NCBI RefSeq assembly: GCF_041276405.1
Contig: NZ_JBGGGT010000002.1
Coordinates: 4,086,501-4,150,500 of the forward strand
DNA from: Microvirga sp. TS319
GTDB lineage: Bacteria; Pseudomonadota; Alphaproteobacteria; Rhizobiales; Beijerinckiaceae
Direction: 5' to 3'
DNA: 64,000 nucleotides
Below the pieces are notes generated by a model. The model ran no database searches. It was not told the origin of the DNA and was given only the letters and a program-made list of their open reading frames with translations. Both the position numbers and the translations under genes were made by a program. Positions 9,236-18,469 of the stretch are shown one piece after another (position 1 is the first letter of the stretch; every line of letters begins with the position of its first letter).

Positions 9236-10138
9236 ATGGTAAGCCGAGTTGCATCCTCTGACGCGCTTCAGGTCCGCTTTTGGGGCACCCGCGGCTCCAC
9301 CTGCGCCTCCGGCCCTCAGTTCATGGAATTCGGCGGCCACACGGCCTGCGTCGAAATCCGCTGCGGCGAGCGCCTCTTCATCGTCGATGCGGGAACCGGC
9401 ATCTCGGCTTTGGGCAGCGCGCTCGGCGAGGACGTGCCCGACACCATCGACATTCTCTTCAGCCATCTGCATCTCGATCACGTAGGCGGCCTGCCCTTCT
9501 TCAAGCCCGCTCTCACCAAGGAGCGGCTGGTGCGCACCTATTGCGGCAATCTCGATGGCGACAGCGCCATGGAATCCCTCGACAAGCTGTTCTCGCCTCC
9601 GCTCTTTCCGGTGCGCCTGAGCCAGTTTCCGGCCCGGTTCGAGCATGTGGGCTTCAAGGCCGGGGAAACCCTGACCTTCGACGACGGCGCCGTCGTCGAG
9701 ACCCATTCCCTGAACCATCCCGGCGGGGCGACGGGCTACCGCTTCCGTCACGGTGGCCGCAGCGTCTGCTACATCAGCGACGTGGAGCACACCGAAGCGT
9801 GGCCGGATCAATCCCTCGTCGAGTTCGTGCGCGACACGGATCTCATGATCTATGACGGCATGTTCTCCGAAGCCGAATATCCGCGATGCCGGGGCTGGGG
9901 ACACTCCACCTGGGAGAAGGGCGTGGAGCTCGCCAAGGCCGCGGGCGTGAAAGCCATCGCCATCTTCCACCTCTATCCCGGCCACGACGACGCCTTCATC
10001 CGCGCCATGGAGGCCGAGATGCAGGCGGTGATGCCGAGTGCCTTCGTGGCCCGCGAGCGGCAATCGGTGATCCTGGACGCTTCCGATAGGGAAGCGGTTG
10101 CGGATTGGCCCGAGGCCGCTAAGGTGCCCGCCGTCTAG
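9236..10138 (+). CDS. MBL-fold metallo-hydrolase
   Basis: A metallo-beta-lactamase-fold hydrolase with the HxHxDH metal motif in FSHLHLDHVGGLP. Further ligands are plausible at the histidine in SLNHPGGATGYR, the aspartate in YISDVEHTE and the histidine in FHLYPGHDD. Family members include phosphodiesterases and other phosphoester or lactone hydrolases, and the substrate cannot be told from sequence. A GTG at 9188 would give 316 residues; the ATG at 9236 (300 residues) is taken, but the choice is weak because neither has a clear ribosome site. It follows the ABC-like gene by 96 bp. Confidence 0.85.
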   Translation: MVSRVASSDALQVRFWGTRGSTCASGPQFMEFGGHTACVEIRCGERLFIVDAGTGISALGSALGEDVPDTIDILFSHLHLDHVGGLPFFKPALTKERLVRTYCGNLDGDSAMESLDKLFSPPLFPVRLSQFPARFEHVGFKAGETLTFDDGAVVETHSLNHPGGATGYRFRHGGRSVCYISDVEHTEAWPDQSLVEFVRDTDLMIYDGMFSEAEYPRCRGWGHSTWEKGVELAKAAGVKAIAIFHLYPGHDDAFIRAMEAEMQAVMPSAFVARERQSVILDASDREAVADWPEAAKVPAV

Positions 10139-10208
10139 CGCATCGTGCGGACAAGGGGATCCGGGTTTCACTTTCGTGGCCCTTGGGGTCCGCTCCCAAC
10201 GATGCGCT
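10137..10208. repeat. Intergenic palindrome, copy B
   Basis: A long inverted repeat just after the MBL gene: agcgcatcgt at 10137-10146 pairs with acgatgcgct at 10199-10208, and inside it gcggac (10147-10152) pairs with gtccgc (10189-10194). The outer arm is related to the 3' end of the copy at 30077-30236. A folded transcript would form a long hairpin before the epimerase gene. Confidence 0.7.
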
Positions 10209-10240
10209 CACGAAGAGAGCGAGCATCGGACGGATTTGGC

Positions 10241-11248
10241 ATGTCGACACCCATCCTCGTGACCGGAGCGGCCGGTTTCATCGGCTATCACGTGGCCGAA
10301 CGCCTGATGGCGCAGGGGCATCAGGTGGTGGGCGTCGATTGCTTCACCCCCTATTACGATGTCGCCCTCAAGGAAGCCCGCTTCGCCCGGCTCACCCCCC
10401 ATGGTCTCTTTTCGGGCGAAAGGGTCGATCTTTCCGATCCCCAGGCCGTGCGCGACCTCTTCCGGCGCCATCGCTTCGAGCGCGTGATCCATCTCGCCGC
10501 CCAGCCTGGCGTGCGTTTCGTCGATCCCATGCCCTATGCCTCGTCCAATCTCGTCGGCTTCATGAACATGCTGGAAGCCTGCCGCCATGCGGGCGTCGGG
10601 CACCTGGTCTATGCCTCGTCGAGTTCGGTCTACGGCGCGAATCGCACGCTGCCCTTCTCCGAGCATGAGAGCACCGAGCATCCGATCAGCCTCTATGCCG
10701 CCACCAAGAAGGCCAACGAGATGATGGCGCATTCCTATGCCTCTCTCTTCGGGCTGCCCGCGACCGGTCTTCGCTTCTTCACCGTCTACGGACCCTGGGG
10801 CAGGCCCGACATGGCCGTGTACAAATTCACCCATGCGATCGCCGAGGGCCGCGAGATCCAGGTGGCCAATGCCGGCAGGGTCCGGCGGGACTTCACCGAT
10901 GTGAACGACATCGTGGAAGGCATCGTGCGGCTGGTCGACAGGGCGCCCGCGGCCAATCCGGCCTGGGATGCGGAGCATCCGGACCCGGCCACGAGCGCGG
11001 CACCCCACCGGGTCTACAACATCGGCAATGACAATCCGGAAGAGGTGAACGATCTGATCGCCCTGATCGAGGATGCCCTGGGCCGGAAGGCGAACCGCGT
11101 GGACGTGCCCCTGCCGCCCGGCGACGTTCTGGAGACCCGCGCCGACGTGACGGACCTGCGCCGGGACGTAGGCTTCGCCCCCTCGACCTCGCTCGCGGAT
11201 GGCGTCGGCCGCTTCGTCCGGTGGTATCGCGAGTATCACGGGGCGTAA
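10241..11248 (+). CDS. lpsL: UDP-glucuronate 4-epimerase (LpsL/CapI type)
   Basis: Short-chain dehydrogenase that converts UDP-glucuronate to UDP-galacturonate for surface polysaccharide. The NAD-binding motif GAAGFIG is at residues 9-15 and the catalytic YxxxK in SLYAATKKANEMMA near 156. The segments DCFTPYYDVALKEAR and FFTVYGPWGRPDMA are diagnostic of this subgroup, and 335 residues is the usual length. The ATG at 10241 is chosen because the family starts there; the frame is open 96 bp further up. It ends one base before the sugar-phosphate transferase start, so the two are an operon. Confidence 0.9.
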   Translation: MSTPILVTGAAGFIGYHVAERLMAQGHQVVGVDCFTPYYDVALKEARFARLTPHGLFSGERVDLSDPQAVRDLFRRHRFERVIHLAAQPGVRFVDPMPYASSNLVGFMNMLEACRHAGVGHLVYASSSSVYGANRTLPFSEHESTEHPISLYAATKKANEMMAHSYASLFGLPATGLRFFTVYGPWGRPDMAVYKFTHAIAEGREIQVANAGRVRRDFTDVNDIVEGIVRLVDRAPAANPAWDAEHPDPATSAAPHRVYNIGNDNPEEVNDLIALIEDALGRKANRVDVPLPPGDVLETRADVTDLRRDVGFAPSTSLADGVGRFVRWYREYHGA

Positions 11249-11249
11249 G

Positions 11250-12344
11250 ATGGTTTACATCACCAACTTGGTCGCGACCATTTTTGGGCCGCTCGAACGT
11301 GTGCAATTGCTCGTCGTGCTGTTGGTTCTATCGGGATTGCTGTCATCGGCTTCGATCATCCTGCTGATGCCGCTCCTCAAACGCTATGCGCTCGCTCGTC
11401 CGAATGCGCGGTCAAGCCACCGGGTTCCAACACCGCAAGGTGGCGGTATCGCGGTCATCATCGCAGCCTGCCTCCCGCTTATGTTGATCCTCCTGTTCTC
11501 AGGATCGGACTTTAAATTTGCGTGGGGAAGCGGGATTGGGCTCAGGTTTCTCTGGCTTACATTCGCGGCTGCCATTGGGCTCGCAATCGTTGGCGCCATC
11601 GATGACCTCCGTCCGCTTCCGGTCCTGCCGCGTCTTCTGTTTCAGCTCCTGGCTGTCGTCGCTGTTGCCGCATCCGGATCTGGCGGAAACTTCCTTCCCG
11701 TGCCGGAATGGATCACGCTGATCATCGTATACCTTGCCGGCCTTTGGTTCGTGAACCTTGTCAACTTCATGGACGGGCTCGACTGGATCACCGTCGCCGA
11801 AATGGTACCGATCACAGCTTTCATCACGATTCTCGGCTGGTTCGGATTTGTCCCCCTCTCAAGCGCTCTCATCGCGGCCAGTCTCTGCGGCGCCCTGCTC
11901 GGCTTCGCGCCCTTAAACCGGCCCGTCGCACGCCTTTTCCTCGGCGATGTGGGCTCTCTGCCCATCGGCCTGCTCGTCGGCTGGATGCTGCTCGAGCTCG
12001 CCGGAACACATGCGCTCGCGGCCGCGATCCTGCTGCCGCTCTACTATCTGATGGACGCCACCATCACCCTGTTCCGCCGCCTCGCGAAGCGCGAACGCGT
12101 GTGGGAGGCGCATCGCAGCCATTTCTATCAGCGCGCTACCGACAACGGCTTCCCGGTCATGGCGGTCGTGACGCATGTCTTCGTGCTCAACCTGGCGCTC
12201 GCCGCTCTCGCGGCCGTGACACTTCTCTGGCCGACGGGCGTTGTCCAGGTGGTGGCCCTTGCTGCAGGGGCCGTTCTCGTCTGCCTGGTTCTCAGGCGCT
12301 TCTCTCAATCCCGCACGACGGCTCCCGTGGAGGTTTCTCGATGA
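11250..12344 (+). CDS. Polyprenyl-phosphate sugar-1-phosphate transferase (WbpL/WecA/MraY family)
   Basis: Integral membrane enzyme that transfers an N-acetyl-aminosugar phosphate to undecaprenyl phosphate, the first step of O-antigen assembly. About eleven hydrophobic helices. Family motifs seen: the HRVPTPQGGGIAV opening, IGAIDDLRPLPV-type Asp pair, NFMDGLDWI, and FLGDVGSLPIGLLVGW. The 364-residue product begins at 11250, two bases after the lpsL stop, and its stop overlaps the next start (ATGA at 12341-12344). The acceptor chemistry is known for the family; N-acetylquinovosamine as the sugar is inferred from the neighbours. Confidence 0.9.
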   Translation: MVYITNLVATIFGPLERVQLLVVLLVLSGLLSSASIILLMPLLKRYALARPNARSSHRVPTPQGGGIAVIIAACLPLMLILLFSGSDFKFAWGSGIGLRFLWLTFAAAIGLAIVGAIDDLRPLPVLPRLLFQLLAVVAVAASGSGGNFLPVPEWITLIIVYLAGLWFVNLVNFMDGLDWITVAEMVPITAFITILGWFGFVPLSSALIAASLCGALLGFAPLNRPVARLFLGDVGSLPIGLLVGWMLLELAGTHALAAAILLPLYYLMDATITLFRRLAKRERVWEAHRSHFYQRATDNGFPVMAVVTHVFVLNLALAALAAVTLLWPTGVVQVVALAAGAVLVCLVLRRFSQSRTTAPVEVSR

Positions 12345-13285
12345 AGAACGCCCCCTTGATCGCTCTCACCGGCTCAACGGGCTTCGTCGGCCGCCATCTC
12401 CTCGCCGAGCTGCCGAAGCGCGGCTACCGCATCCGTGTGCTCCTGCGCCGCCCCTCGGAGGTGCCTGACGGCGCATCGAGCGCCGTGATCGGCGACATCG
12501 CCTCGCCGCAGAACATGGCGGCGGCCCTGCGCGACGTGGACATGGTGGTCCATTCCGCAGGCCTCGCCCACGCCATGTCCGGTCACCCCGAAGACGATTA
12601 CCGCGCCATCAACACGCAAGGAACGATCAGGCTCGCCCAGGCCGCCGAGCGGGCCGGCGTGAGGCGCTTCGTCTTTCTGTCCTCCATCCGGGCACAGAGC
12701 GGCCCGGTCGCCGAAGGCGTACTGACGGAAGGCATGGAGCCGGGGCCCACGGATGCCTATGGCCGCTCGAAGCTGGAGGCGGAAAGGGGTCTTGCCGAAC
12801 TCGGTCTGGACTGGGCGGCGCTTCGTCCGGTGCTCGTCTACGGGCCCGGCGTGAAGGGCAACATGGCGGCGCTCCTGAGCCTCGCCCGTTCATCCTGGCC
12901 GCTGCCCCTCGGCGGATTGAAGGCCAAGCGGTCGCTGCTCTCCCTCGATAATCTGACGGCGGCCCTCGATACCCTCATGAGAGCCCAGGGTCCTCTGCGG
13001 CGCCCATTCATCGCGGCGGATCCGGATCCCGTGACCGTGCCCGAGATCATCGCGGCCCTGCGCGAGGGGCTGGGGCGCGGCCCTGGCCTCGTACCCGTGC
13101 CGTCTTTCGTGCTCGGCGCGGCCGCGGCGTTGACGGGAAAGACGGATGCCTATCAGCGTCTCGCCGGCTCTCTCGTCGCGAGCCCCGAAGCGCTGAGGAG
13201 CCTCGGCTGGCAGCCGATCAACCGGACGCCAGACGGATTGGCTCGGCTGGCGCGGGAGGCTGGAGGTTCTGCTGCCGGCGCTTGA
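12341..13285 (+). CDS. NAD-dependent sugar-nucleotide epimerase/reductase (WbpV-like)
   Basis: Extended short-chain dehydrogenase of 314 residues acting on a nucleotide sugar. GSTGFVGRHLL near residue 11 binds the cofactor and AYGRSKLEAERG carries the catalytic YxxxK. Its place directly after a WbpL-like transferase and against a WbpM-like dehydratase copies the wbpV-wbpL-wbpM trio. There this enzyme reduces the 4-keto sugar to UDP-N-acetylquinovosamine, which is the likely role here. The start overlaps the previous stop by four bases. Its last 68 bp overlap the 3' end of the convergent dehydratase gene. Confidence 0.86.
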   Translation: MKNAPLIALTGSTGFVGRHLLAELPKRGYRIRVLLRRPSEVPDGASSAVIGDIASPQNMAAALRDVDMVVHSAGLAHAMSGHPEDDYRAINTQGTIRLAQAAERAGVRRFVFLSSIRAQSGPVAEGVLTEGMEPGPTDAYGRSKLEAERGLAELGLDWAALRPVLVYGPGVKGNMAALLSLARSSWPLPLGGLKAKRSLLSLDNLTAALDTLMRAQGPLRRPFIAADPDPVTVPEIIAALREGLGRGPGLVPVPSFVLGAAAALTGKTDAYQRLAGSLVASPEALRSLGWQPINRTPDGLARLAREAGGSAAGA

Positions 13286-15185
13286 ATTCTGGGATGGCCT
13301 CCTCGAACACGCGCTCCGCCGCGGCCCGGTCGCCTTCGAGGACGGCCTTGTCCAAGGCGTCGAGCCACTGGTTGACCTTGGCGCGGTCCGCGAAGATGGG
13401 CTTGGCCGCCATGACGCCGTCGATGCCGATCTCGGCCATGGGCTCGTCGCGGGCGAACAGAATCTCGTGCAGGCGCTCGCCCGGACGAGTTCCCATGACG
13501 GCGATCTCGATATCGTCCCCCGGCTCGAAGCCGGCAAGCCGGATCATGCGCTCTGCAAGCTCGTAAATGCGCACCGGCTGGCCCATCTTCAGCACGTAGA
13601 CCGACGCGCGCTCATAGGACAGCTTTGCGCTGGCGGAGATGTGCCGCCCGTCATCCGCATGCGAGGCGGAGGTCAGCACCAGGTCGGCCGCCTCGCGGGT
13701 CGTCATGAAATAGCGCACCATGTCGGGATGCGTGACGGTGATGGGCCCGCCGCGGGCGATCTGCGCCTTGAATTTCGGCACCACCGACCCGACGGAGCCG
13801 AGCACGTTGCCGAAGCGCACGGCGATGAGGCGCGGCGCGCCGTGGCGGCTCCTGAATTCCGCGTCGAGGGCCTGGGCGTACATTTCGGCGAAGCGCTTGG
13901 TGACGCCGAGCATGGAGACGGGATCGATGGCCTTGTCGGTGGAGATGATCACGATCTCGCCGACGCCCGCTTCCACAGCGGCATCGGCCACGTTCACGGA
14001 GCCGAACACGTTGGTCTTCACGCCCTCGGTCCAGTTCCGCTCGAGATAGGGGACATGCTTGAGGGCGGCGGCGTGGAAGACCACGTCGGGGGCGAAATCG
14101 CGCATGATCTGGCGAATCCGGTCCCGGTCGCGCACATCGGCGATGACACCGTCGACTTGGGTGTCGCTGGAGAGGAGAGTCGGATTCTCCAGGATGTGGT
14201 ACAGGGACGGCTCCGAGCTTTCCACGATCATGAGATCGCTCGCCCCGAAGGCCACCACGCGGGTGCAGATCTCCGAGCCGATGGAGCCTCCGCCGCCGGT
14301 GACGAGCACGCGCTTGCCGCGAATGAACTTCTCGAGACGGCGCCGGTCGATCTGCACGGTCGGCCGCAGCAGGAGATCCTCGATCTCCAGGGGGGCCAGT
14401 TCCGCGTCCCGCATGCCTTCGCCCAGGCTCGTGACGCGGACGAGAGGCAGGCCGAGGCGGCGGGAGCGGGCCAGCAGCATGTCCGGATGAGCCTCGGGCG
14501 TAAGGGCGCTCGGAGTCGCCACGAGACGCCGGATGATCTCGCCGCGCTCATGGAAATCCTGCACGACCTGATCGAGATCGGTGAAGGTGCCAAGGACCGG
14601 CACGCCGCGGATGTTCTGCCCGAGATCGTCCTCGCGGTAGGACAGGATGCCCATAGGGCGCATCTTCTTGACCGTTCCGGTCTCGATGGCGCGCAGGATC
14701 ATCTCGATGTCGGTGCCCCGGCCCAGGAGCAGGGTCGGCGTGTTCCCGTTGCGGTCGAGAGTGTGGCGGGAGCGGGCATATTTGAAATAGCGGAACGCCA
14801 GGCGTGGTCCGCCCAGCAGAAACATCTGCACCAGCCAATAGAGGGCGATCGTGATCTTGCCGAAGAAGAAGGAGCCGAAGAGCTGGGGCGAGAGAACGAT
14901 GTAGTCGACGACCAGGAGCGCTAGCGCCAGGACGGCGGAAGCCCGGAAAATATTGAAGAGGTCCGGCAGGGAGGCGAAGCGCCACTTGGACCGGTAGAGA
15001 TGGAAGAACCAATAGACGATGCTGGCGAAGACGATGAAGAACGGCAGGAAGGCGGGCAGATAGACCAAGCGGTCTCCCAGATGCGGCCCCTCGAAGCGGA
15101 CGACGAACGTCGCGATGACCGCTACGCCCGTCATCACGAGGTCGTGCACGACGATAAGCGCTTTCTTGAAACCCTGCCGATTCAT
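13218..15185 (-). CDS. UDP-GlcNAc 4,6-dehydratase, membrane-bound (WbpM/CapD/PglF family)
   Basis: A 655-residue nucleoside-diphosphate-sugar dehydratase. Four N-terminal membrane helices (residues ~10-110) lead into a first Rossmann-like region and then the catalytic SDR domain from ~290, with VLVTGGGGSIGSEICTR. The segment STDKAIDPVSMLGVTKRFAE holds the active site; the position usually occupied by Tyr is Met in SMLGVTK, as is normal for the long WbpM/CapD subgroup. The product would be the UDP-4-keto-6-deoxy-GlcNAc used by the convergent reductase. Its gene ends inside the neighbour (68 bp overlap), which couples the two transcripts as antisense pairs. Confidence 0.9.
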   Translation of the reverse strand: MNRQGFKKALIVVHDLVMTGVAVIATFVVRFEGPHLGDRLVYLPAFLPFFIVFASIVYWFFHLYRSKWRFASLPDLFNIFRASAVLALALLVVDYIVLSPQLFGSFFFGKITIALYWLVQMFLLGGPRLAFRYFKYARSRHTLDRNGNTPTLLLGRGTDIEMILRAIETGTVKKMRPMGILSYREDDLGQNIRGVPVLGTFTDLDQVVQDFHERGEIIRRLVATPSALTPEAHPDMLLARSRRLGLPLVRVTSLGEGMRDAELAPLEIEDLLLRPTVQIDRRRLEKFIRGKRVLVTGGGGSIGSEICTRVVAFGASDLMIVESSEPSLYHILENPTLLSSDTQVDGVIADVRDRDRIRQIMRDFAPDVVFHAAALKHVPYLERNWTEGVKTNVFGSVNVADAAVEAGVGEIVIISTDKAIDPVSMLGVTKRFAEMYAQALDAEFRSRHGAPRLIAVRFGNVLGSVGSVVPKFKAQIARGGPITVTHPDMVRYFMTTREAADLVLTSASHADDGRHISASAKLSYERASVYVLKMGQPVRIYELAERMIRLAGFEPGDDIEIAVMGTRPGERLHEILFARDEPMAEIGIDGVMAAKPIFADRAKVNQWLDALDKAVLEGDRAAAERVFEEAIPEFKRRQQNLQPPAPAEPIRLASG

Positions 15186-15248
15186 TGTCCTGCCATCAGT
15201 TGAAGTGGGGGTATCATTCCAGCCCGTCTCTTTGTCAATGTAAGACTA

Positions 15249-16061
15249 TCACGTTTTTTCGGGTCTCGGGCCCGCCTGCCCCGTTCCCGGAAGTGGACGG
15301 TCCGCCACCACGATGAGGTAGCCTCCATCGTGAGAGACATGGGCCTGAATGCCGAAATGGTCGGCAAGTCCCTCCTCGGTCAAAACCTCCTCCGGCGGCC
15401 CCGAAGCGACGACCTTTCCCCGGTTCAGAAGGATGATCTCATCGGCAAAGCGCGCAGCCAAGGTCAGATCGTGCATGATGACGGCGGCCGTTCGGCCGGC
15501 CCGCGCCTGGCCCTTCAGCACGTCCAGCACGACGAGCTGATGGCGCGGATCGAGCGCCGCGACGGGCTCGTCGGCCAGGAGCGCCGGCGCCTGCGTCGCC
15601 AGGGCCCGGGCCAGAAGCACGCGCGCGCGCTCGCCGCCCGACAGTTCCGTCGCAGCCCGGTCCTCGAAACCTTCAAGGTCCACCGCATGAAGGGCTGCGG
15701 CGACCGCCGCGCGCCCGGAGGCGGACAGGCTGCCGGGCTTCTCGCCATGCGGCAGACGGCCGAGGGCGACCACTTCGGCGACGGGCAGCGGCCAGGCGAT
15801 GCTGCCGCCCTGCGGCAGATAGGCGATCAAGCGCGCCCGCTCCCCGGCCTTCATGCGGGCGACCGGCCGCCCGTCGAGGATCACCTGCCCGCCGCCGGGC
15901 TCCAGGAGGCCTGCGAGCGCGCGCATCAGGGTCGTCTTGCCCGCGCCGTTCGGACCGACGATCACCGTGAGGCGGCCCGGGCGCAGGGTGAGATCGATGC
16001 CCGAGAGCGCACGCCGGCGGCCGAGATCGACGGAGAGGTTCCGGGCCTGGAGCTCGGTCAT
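15249..16061 (-). CDS. ABC importer ATP-binding protein (FecE/BtuD/HmuV type)
   Basis: ATPase of a metal-chelate or vitamin importer, 270 residues. Walker A is GPNGAGKTT, the signature LSGGERARV, and the Walker B region ALLADEPVAALDP; note Ala in place of a bulky residue before the Asp. The switch histidine is in VIMHDLTLAARFAD. The ATG at 16059-16061 overlaps the permease stop in an ATGA. Its substrate could be iron-siderophore, heme or cobalamin, and nothing in the sequence decides this. No binding protein or TonB receptor gene is adjacent. Confidence 0.9.
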   Translation of the reverse strand: MTELQARNLSVDLGRRRALSGIDLTLRPGRLTVIVGPNGAGKTTLMRALAGLLEPGGGQVILDGRPVARMKAGERARLIAYLPQGGSIAWPLPVAEVVALGRLPHGEKPGSLSASGRAAVAAALHAVDLEGFEDRAATELSGGERARVLLARALATQAPALLADEPVAALDPRHQLVVLDVLKGQARAGRTAAVIMHDLTLAARFADEIILLNRGKVVASGPPEEVLTEEGLADHFGIQAHVSHDGGYLIVVADRPLPGTGQAGPRPEKT

Positions 16062-17062
16062 AGGGGCATCTCCGCGAGTTCCGCCTTGCGGCGGGCGATG
16101 ACCCAGAGGAAGAACGGCACCCCGAGAATGGCCGTGAGGACCCCGACCTTGATCTCGGTCTGCGAGGGAATGAGGCGCACGGCGCAATCGGCGGCGAGCA
16201 GGAGCGCCGCGCCCACGAGACCGGACGGCAGGAGGGTCCGGGCCGGGTCGTATCCCACGAAGGGGCGGATCAGGTGAGGCGCGACAAGGCCCACGAAGCC
16301 GATCGATCCCGCCACCGCCACCGAGGCTCCCGTGCCGATGGCTGCTCCTGCCACCAGGAGCAGCCGCAGGCGCGTCACGTCCGCGCCCAGGCTGCGTGCG
16401 GTCTCCTCCCCCAGGGCCAGCGCCCGAAGGCCGTTCGAGGCAGACAGGACGAGCGCCGACGCCACGAGGATGAAGGGCGCCGCGAGCCAGACATGCGTGA
16501 TCGAGCGATCCTCGAAGGAGCCCAGGAGCCAGAACACGATTTCGGTGACCGCGAAGGGATTGGGCGAGAGGCTGATGGCGAGGGAGGTTCCCGCCCCCGC
16601 GAGGCTCCCGATCGCCAGGCCCGACAGGACGAGCACCGCCACGGTGGCCCGGCGCCCCGCGACCGCCACCACGAGCGCCACCGAGGCGAGTGCGCCCAGG
16701 ATCGCCGCGAACGGCAGCGCCCAGGACAGGGCGCCGACGAACCCGGAATAGATCACCAGCACCGCCCCGAAGGCGGCCGCCTGCGGCGCGCCGAACACGG
16801 CCGTATCGGCGAGGGGGTTGCGGAGCAGCCCCTGCAGCCCCGCTCCGGTCAGCCCGAAGATCCAGCCGATCAGGAGGGCGAGCAGCGTCCGCGGCAGGCG
16901 GATGTCGCGCACCACGATGGTCACACTGCCCTGATCGGAGGCGAGCGCCGTCAGGGCCCGGACGGGCGAGATCGGGGCCGGCCCGATGACGAGGGAAGCG
17001 ATGCTCAAGCCCGCGACGAGGAGCATGAGGCCGAGGATGAGGGGCAGCCGGGACGGACGCAT
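16058..17062 (-). CDS. FecCD-family ABC importer permease
   Basis: Membrane permease of 334 residues with about ten hydrophobic segments, of the BtuC/FecCD family. The segments GLTGAGLQGLLRNPLADTAVFG, LGADVTRLRLLL, SIGFVGLVAPHLIRPFVG and ILGVPFFLWVI are family hallmarks. It is translated together with the ATPase that follows. The upstream 134 bp, shared with the divergent aminotransferase, contains a small inverted repeat, acctg at 17114-17118 and caggt at 17126-17130, that could be an operator. No canonical B12 riboswitch box is seen. Confidence 0.91.
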   Translation of the reverse strand: MRPSRLPLILGLMLLVAGLSIASLVIGPAPISPVRALTALASDQGSVTIVVRDIRLPRTLLALLIGWIFGLTGAGLQGLLRNPLADTAVFGAPQAAAFGAVLVIYSGFVGALSWALPFAAILGALASVALVVAVAGRRATVAVLVLSGLAIGSLAGAGTSLAISLSPNPFAVTEIVFWLLGSFEDRSITHVWLAAPFILVASALVLSASNGLRALALGEETARSLGADVTRLRLLLVAGAAIGTGASVAVAGSIGFVGLVAPHLIRPFVGYDPARTLLPSGLVGAALLLAADCAVRLIPSQTEIKVGVLTAILGVPFFLWVIARRKAELAEMPL

Positions 17063-17196
17063 GAACCGATTGATGTTGTCCCGTTCGGGATAGCAACAGC
17101 GCCGCCGGGTGTCACCTGCATGTTACAGGTTCAATCCCGATGCCCTTCCGTGATACGAACGCATCCACGCCACCGCGCATTGCTTGAGGGACCGGC

Positions 17197-18351
17197 ATGA
17201 ACCGTCTGTTCGCGAACCTGCCCACCACCGTCTTCGAAGTCATGTCGAGCCTGGCCCGGGAAACCGGCGCGATCAATCTCGGCCAGGGCTTCCCTGACGA
17301 TCCGGGGCCGGAGGACGTGCGGCGCGCGGCCGCCGACGCGGTGCTCGACGGCTACAACCAATATCCCTCGATGATGGGAATCCCGGAGCTGCGCGCGGCG
17401 ATCGCGGCGCATTACCGGCACTGGCAGGGCCTGGACCTCGACGCGAATACGGAGGTGATGGTGACGTCCGGCGCCACCGAGGCGCTCGCCGGCGCGATTC
17501 TCGGGATCGTGGAGCCCGGCGACGAGGTGGTGCTCTTCGAGCCCATGTATGACGCCTATCTGCCGCTGGTGCGGCTTGCCGGCGGCGTGCCGAAATTCGT
17601 CACGCTCCAGCCGCCGCATTTCCGACTGACCGAGGAAGCCCTGTCGCGGGCCTTCTCGCCGAAGACGAAGGCGGTGGTGTTCAACAACCCGCTCAATCCA
17701 TCGGCGACCGTGTTCTCGGACGAGGACCTGGCCCTGCTGGCGGAGTTCTGCCGAAGGTATGACGCCATCGCGATCTCGGACGAGGTGTGGGAGCATGTGG
17801 TGTTCGATGGCATCCGGCACCGGCCGATTCTGGGGCTCGACGGCATGCGCGAGCGTTCGGTGAAGATCGGCTCCGCCGGCAAGATCTTCAGCCTCACGGG
17901 CTGGAAGGTGGGCTTCGTGGCGGCGGCCCCTCACATCATGAAGGTGCTGGCGAAGTCCCATCAGTTCCTCACCTTCACGACCCCGCCGAACCTGCAATCC
18001 GCCGTGGCCTACGGCCTGGGCAAGGACGATGCTTATTTCGAGGGGATGCGGGCGAATTTCACCCGCAGCCGCGACCGCTTCACAGCGGGGCTGAAGACCC
18101 TCGGCTTCGACGTGATCCCGAGCCAGGGCACCTATTTTGTCAATATCGACATCTCGGGTCTCGGCGAGACCGACGACGTGGCCTTCTGCCGCCGGCTCGT
18201 GCTGGAGCACGGCGTCGCGGCCATTCCGGTTTCGGCATTCTACGCCGAGGGCGCGGTGAAGACCGTGGTGCGCTTCTGCTTCGCCAAGAAGGACCAGACC
18301 CTCGACGCCGGCCTCGAGCGGCTGGAGAAGGCGGTCAAGCGGGCGGCGTAA
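17197..18351 (+). CDS. PLP-dependent class I/II aminotransferase
   Basis: Fold-type I aminotransferase of 384 residues, closest in pattern to the methionine/kynurenine aminotransferase group (YbdL/KAT-like). The PLP lysine is K229 in SAGKIFSLTGWKVGF. Other conserved residues are in INLGQGFPDDPGP, SGATEALAGA, FNNPLNPSATVFS, AISDEVWEH and the C-terminal VVRFCFAKK arginine. Amino donor specificity cannot be told. It stands alone between the divergent FecCD importer and the polyamine-binding protein gene. Confidence 0.9.
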   Translation: MNRLFANLPTTVFEVMSSLARETGAINLGQGFPDDPGPEDVRRAAADAVLDGYNQYPSMMGIPELRAAIAAHYRHWQGLDLDANTEVMVTSGATEALAGAILGIVEPGDEVVLFEPMYDAYLPLVRLAGGVPKFVTLQPPHFRLTEEALSRAFSPKTKAVVFNNPLNPSATVFSDEDLALLAEFCRRYDAIAISDEVWEHVVFDGIRHRPILGLDGMRERSVKIGSAGKIFSLTGWKVGFVAAAPHIMKVLAKSHQFLTFTTPPNLQSAVAYGLGKDDAYFEGMRANFTRSRDRFTAGLKTLGFDVIPSQGTYFVNIDISGLGETDDVAFCRRLVLEHGVAAIPVSAFYAEGAVKTVVRFCFAKKDQTLDAGLERLEKAVKRAA

Positions 18352-18469
18352 GGCTCTCCCTGGGTGTGGCGGGCGCCGAGGCCTCGCGTCTTCCGCCCCG
18401 GCCGCCTCATCAACAGTCCATCCCGAACGGCCTTGACGCGGGAGACATTAGGACTTCAAGTAAGCGCCT

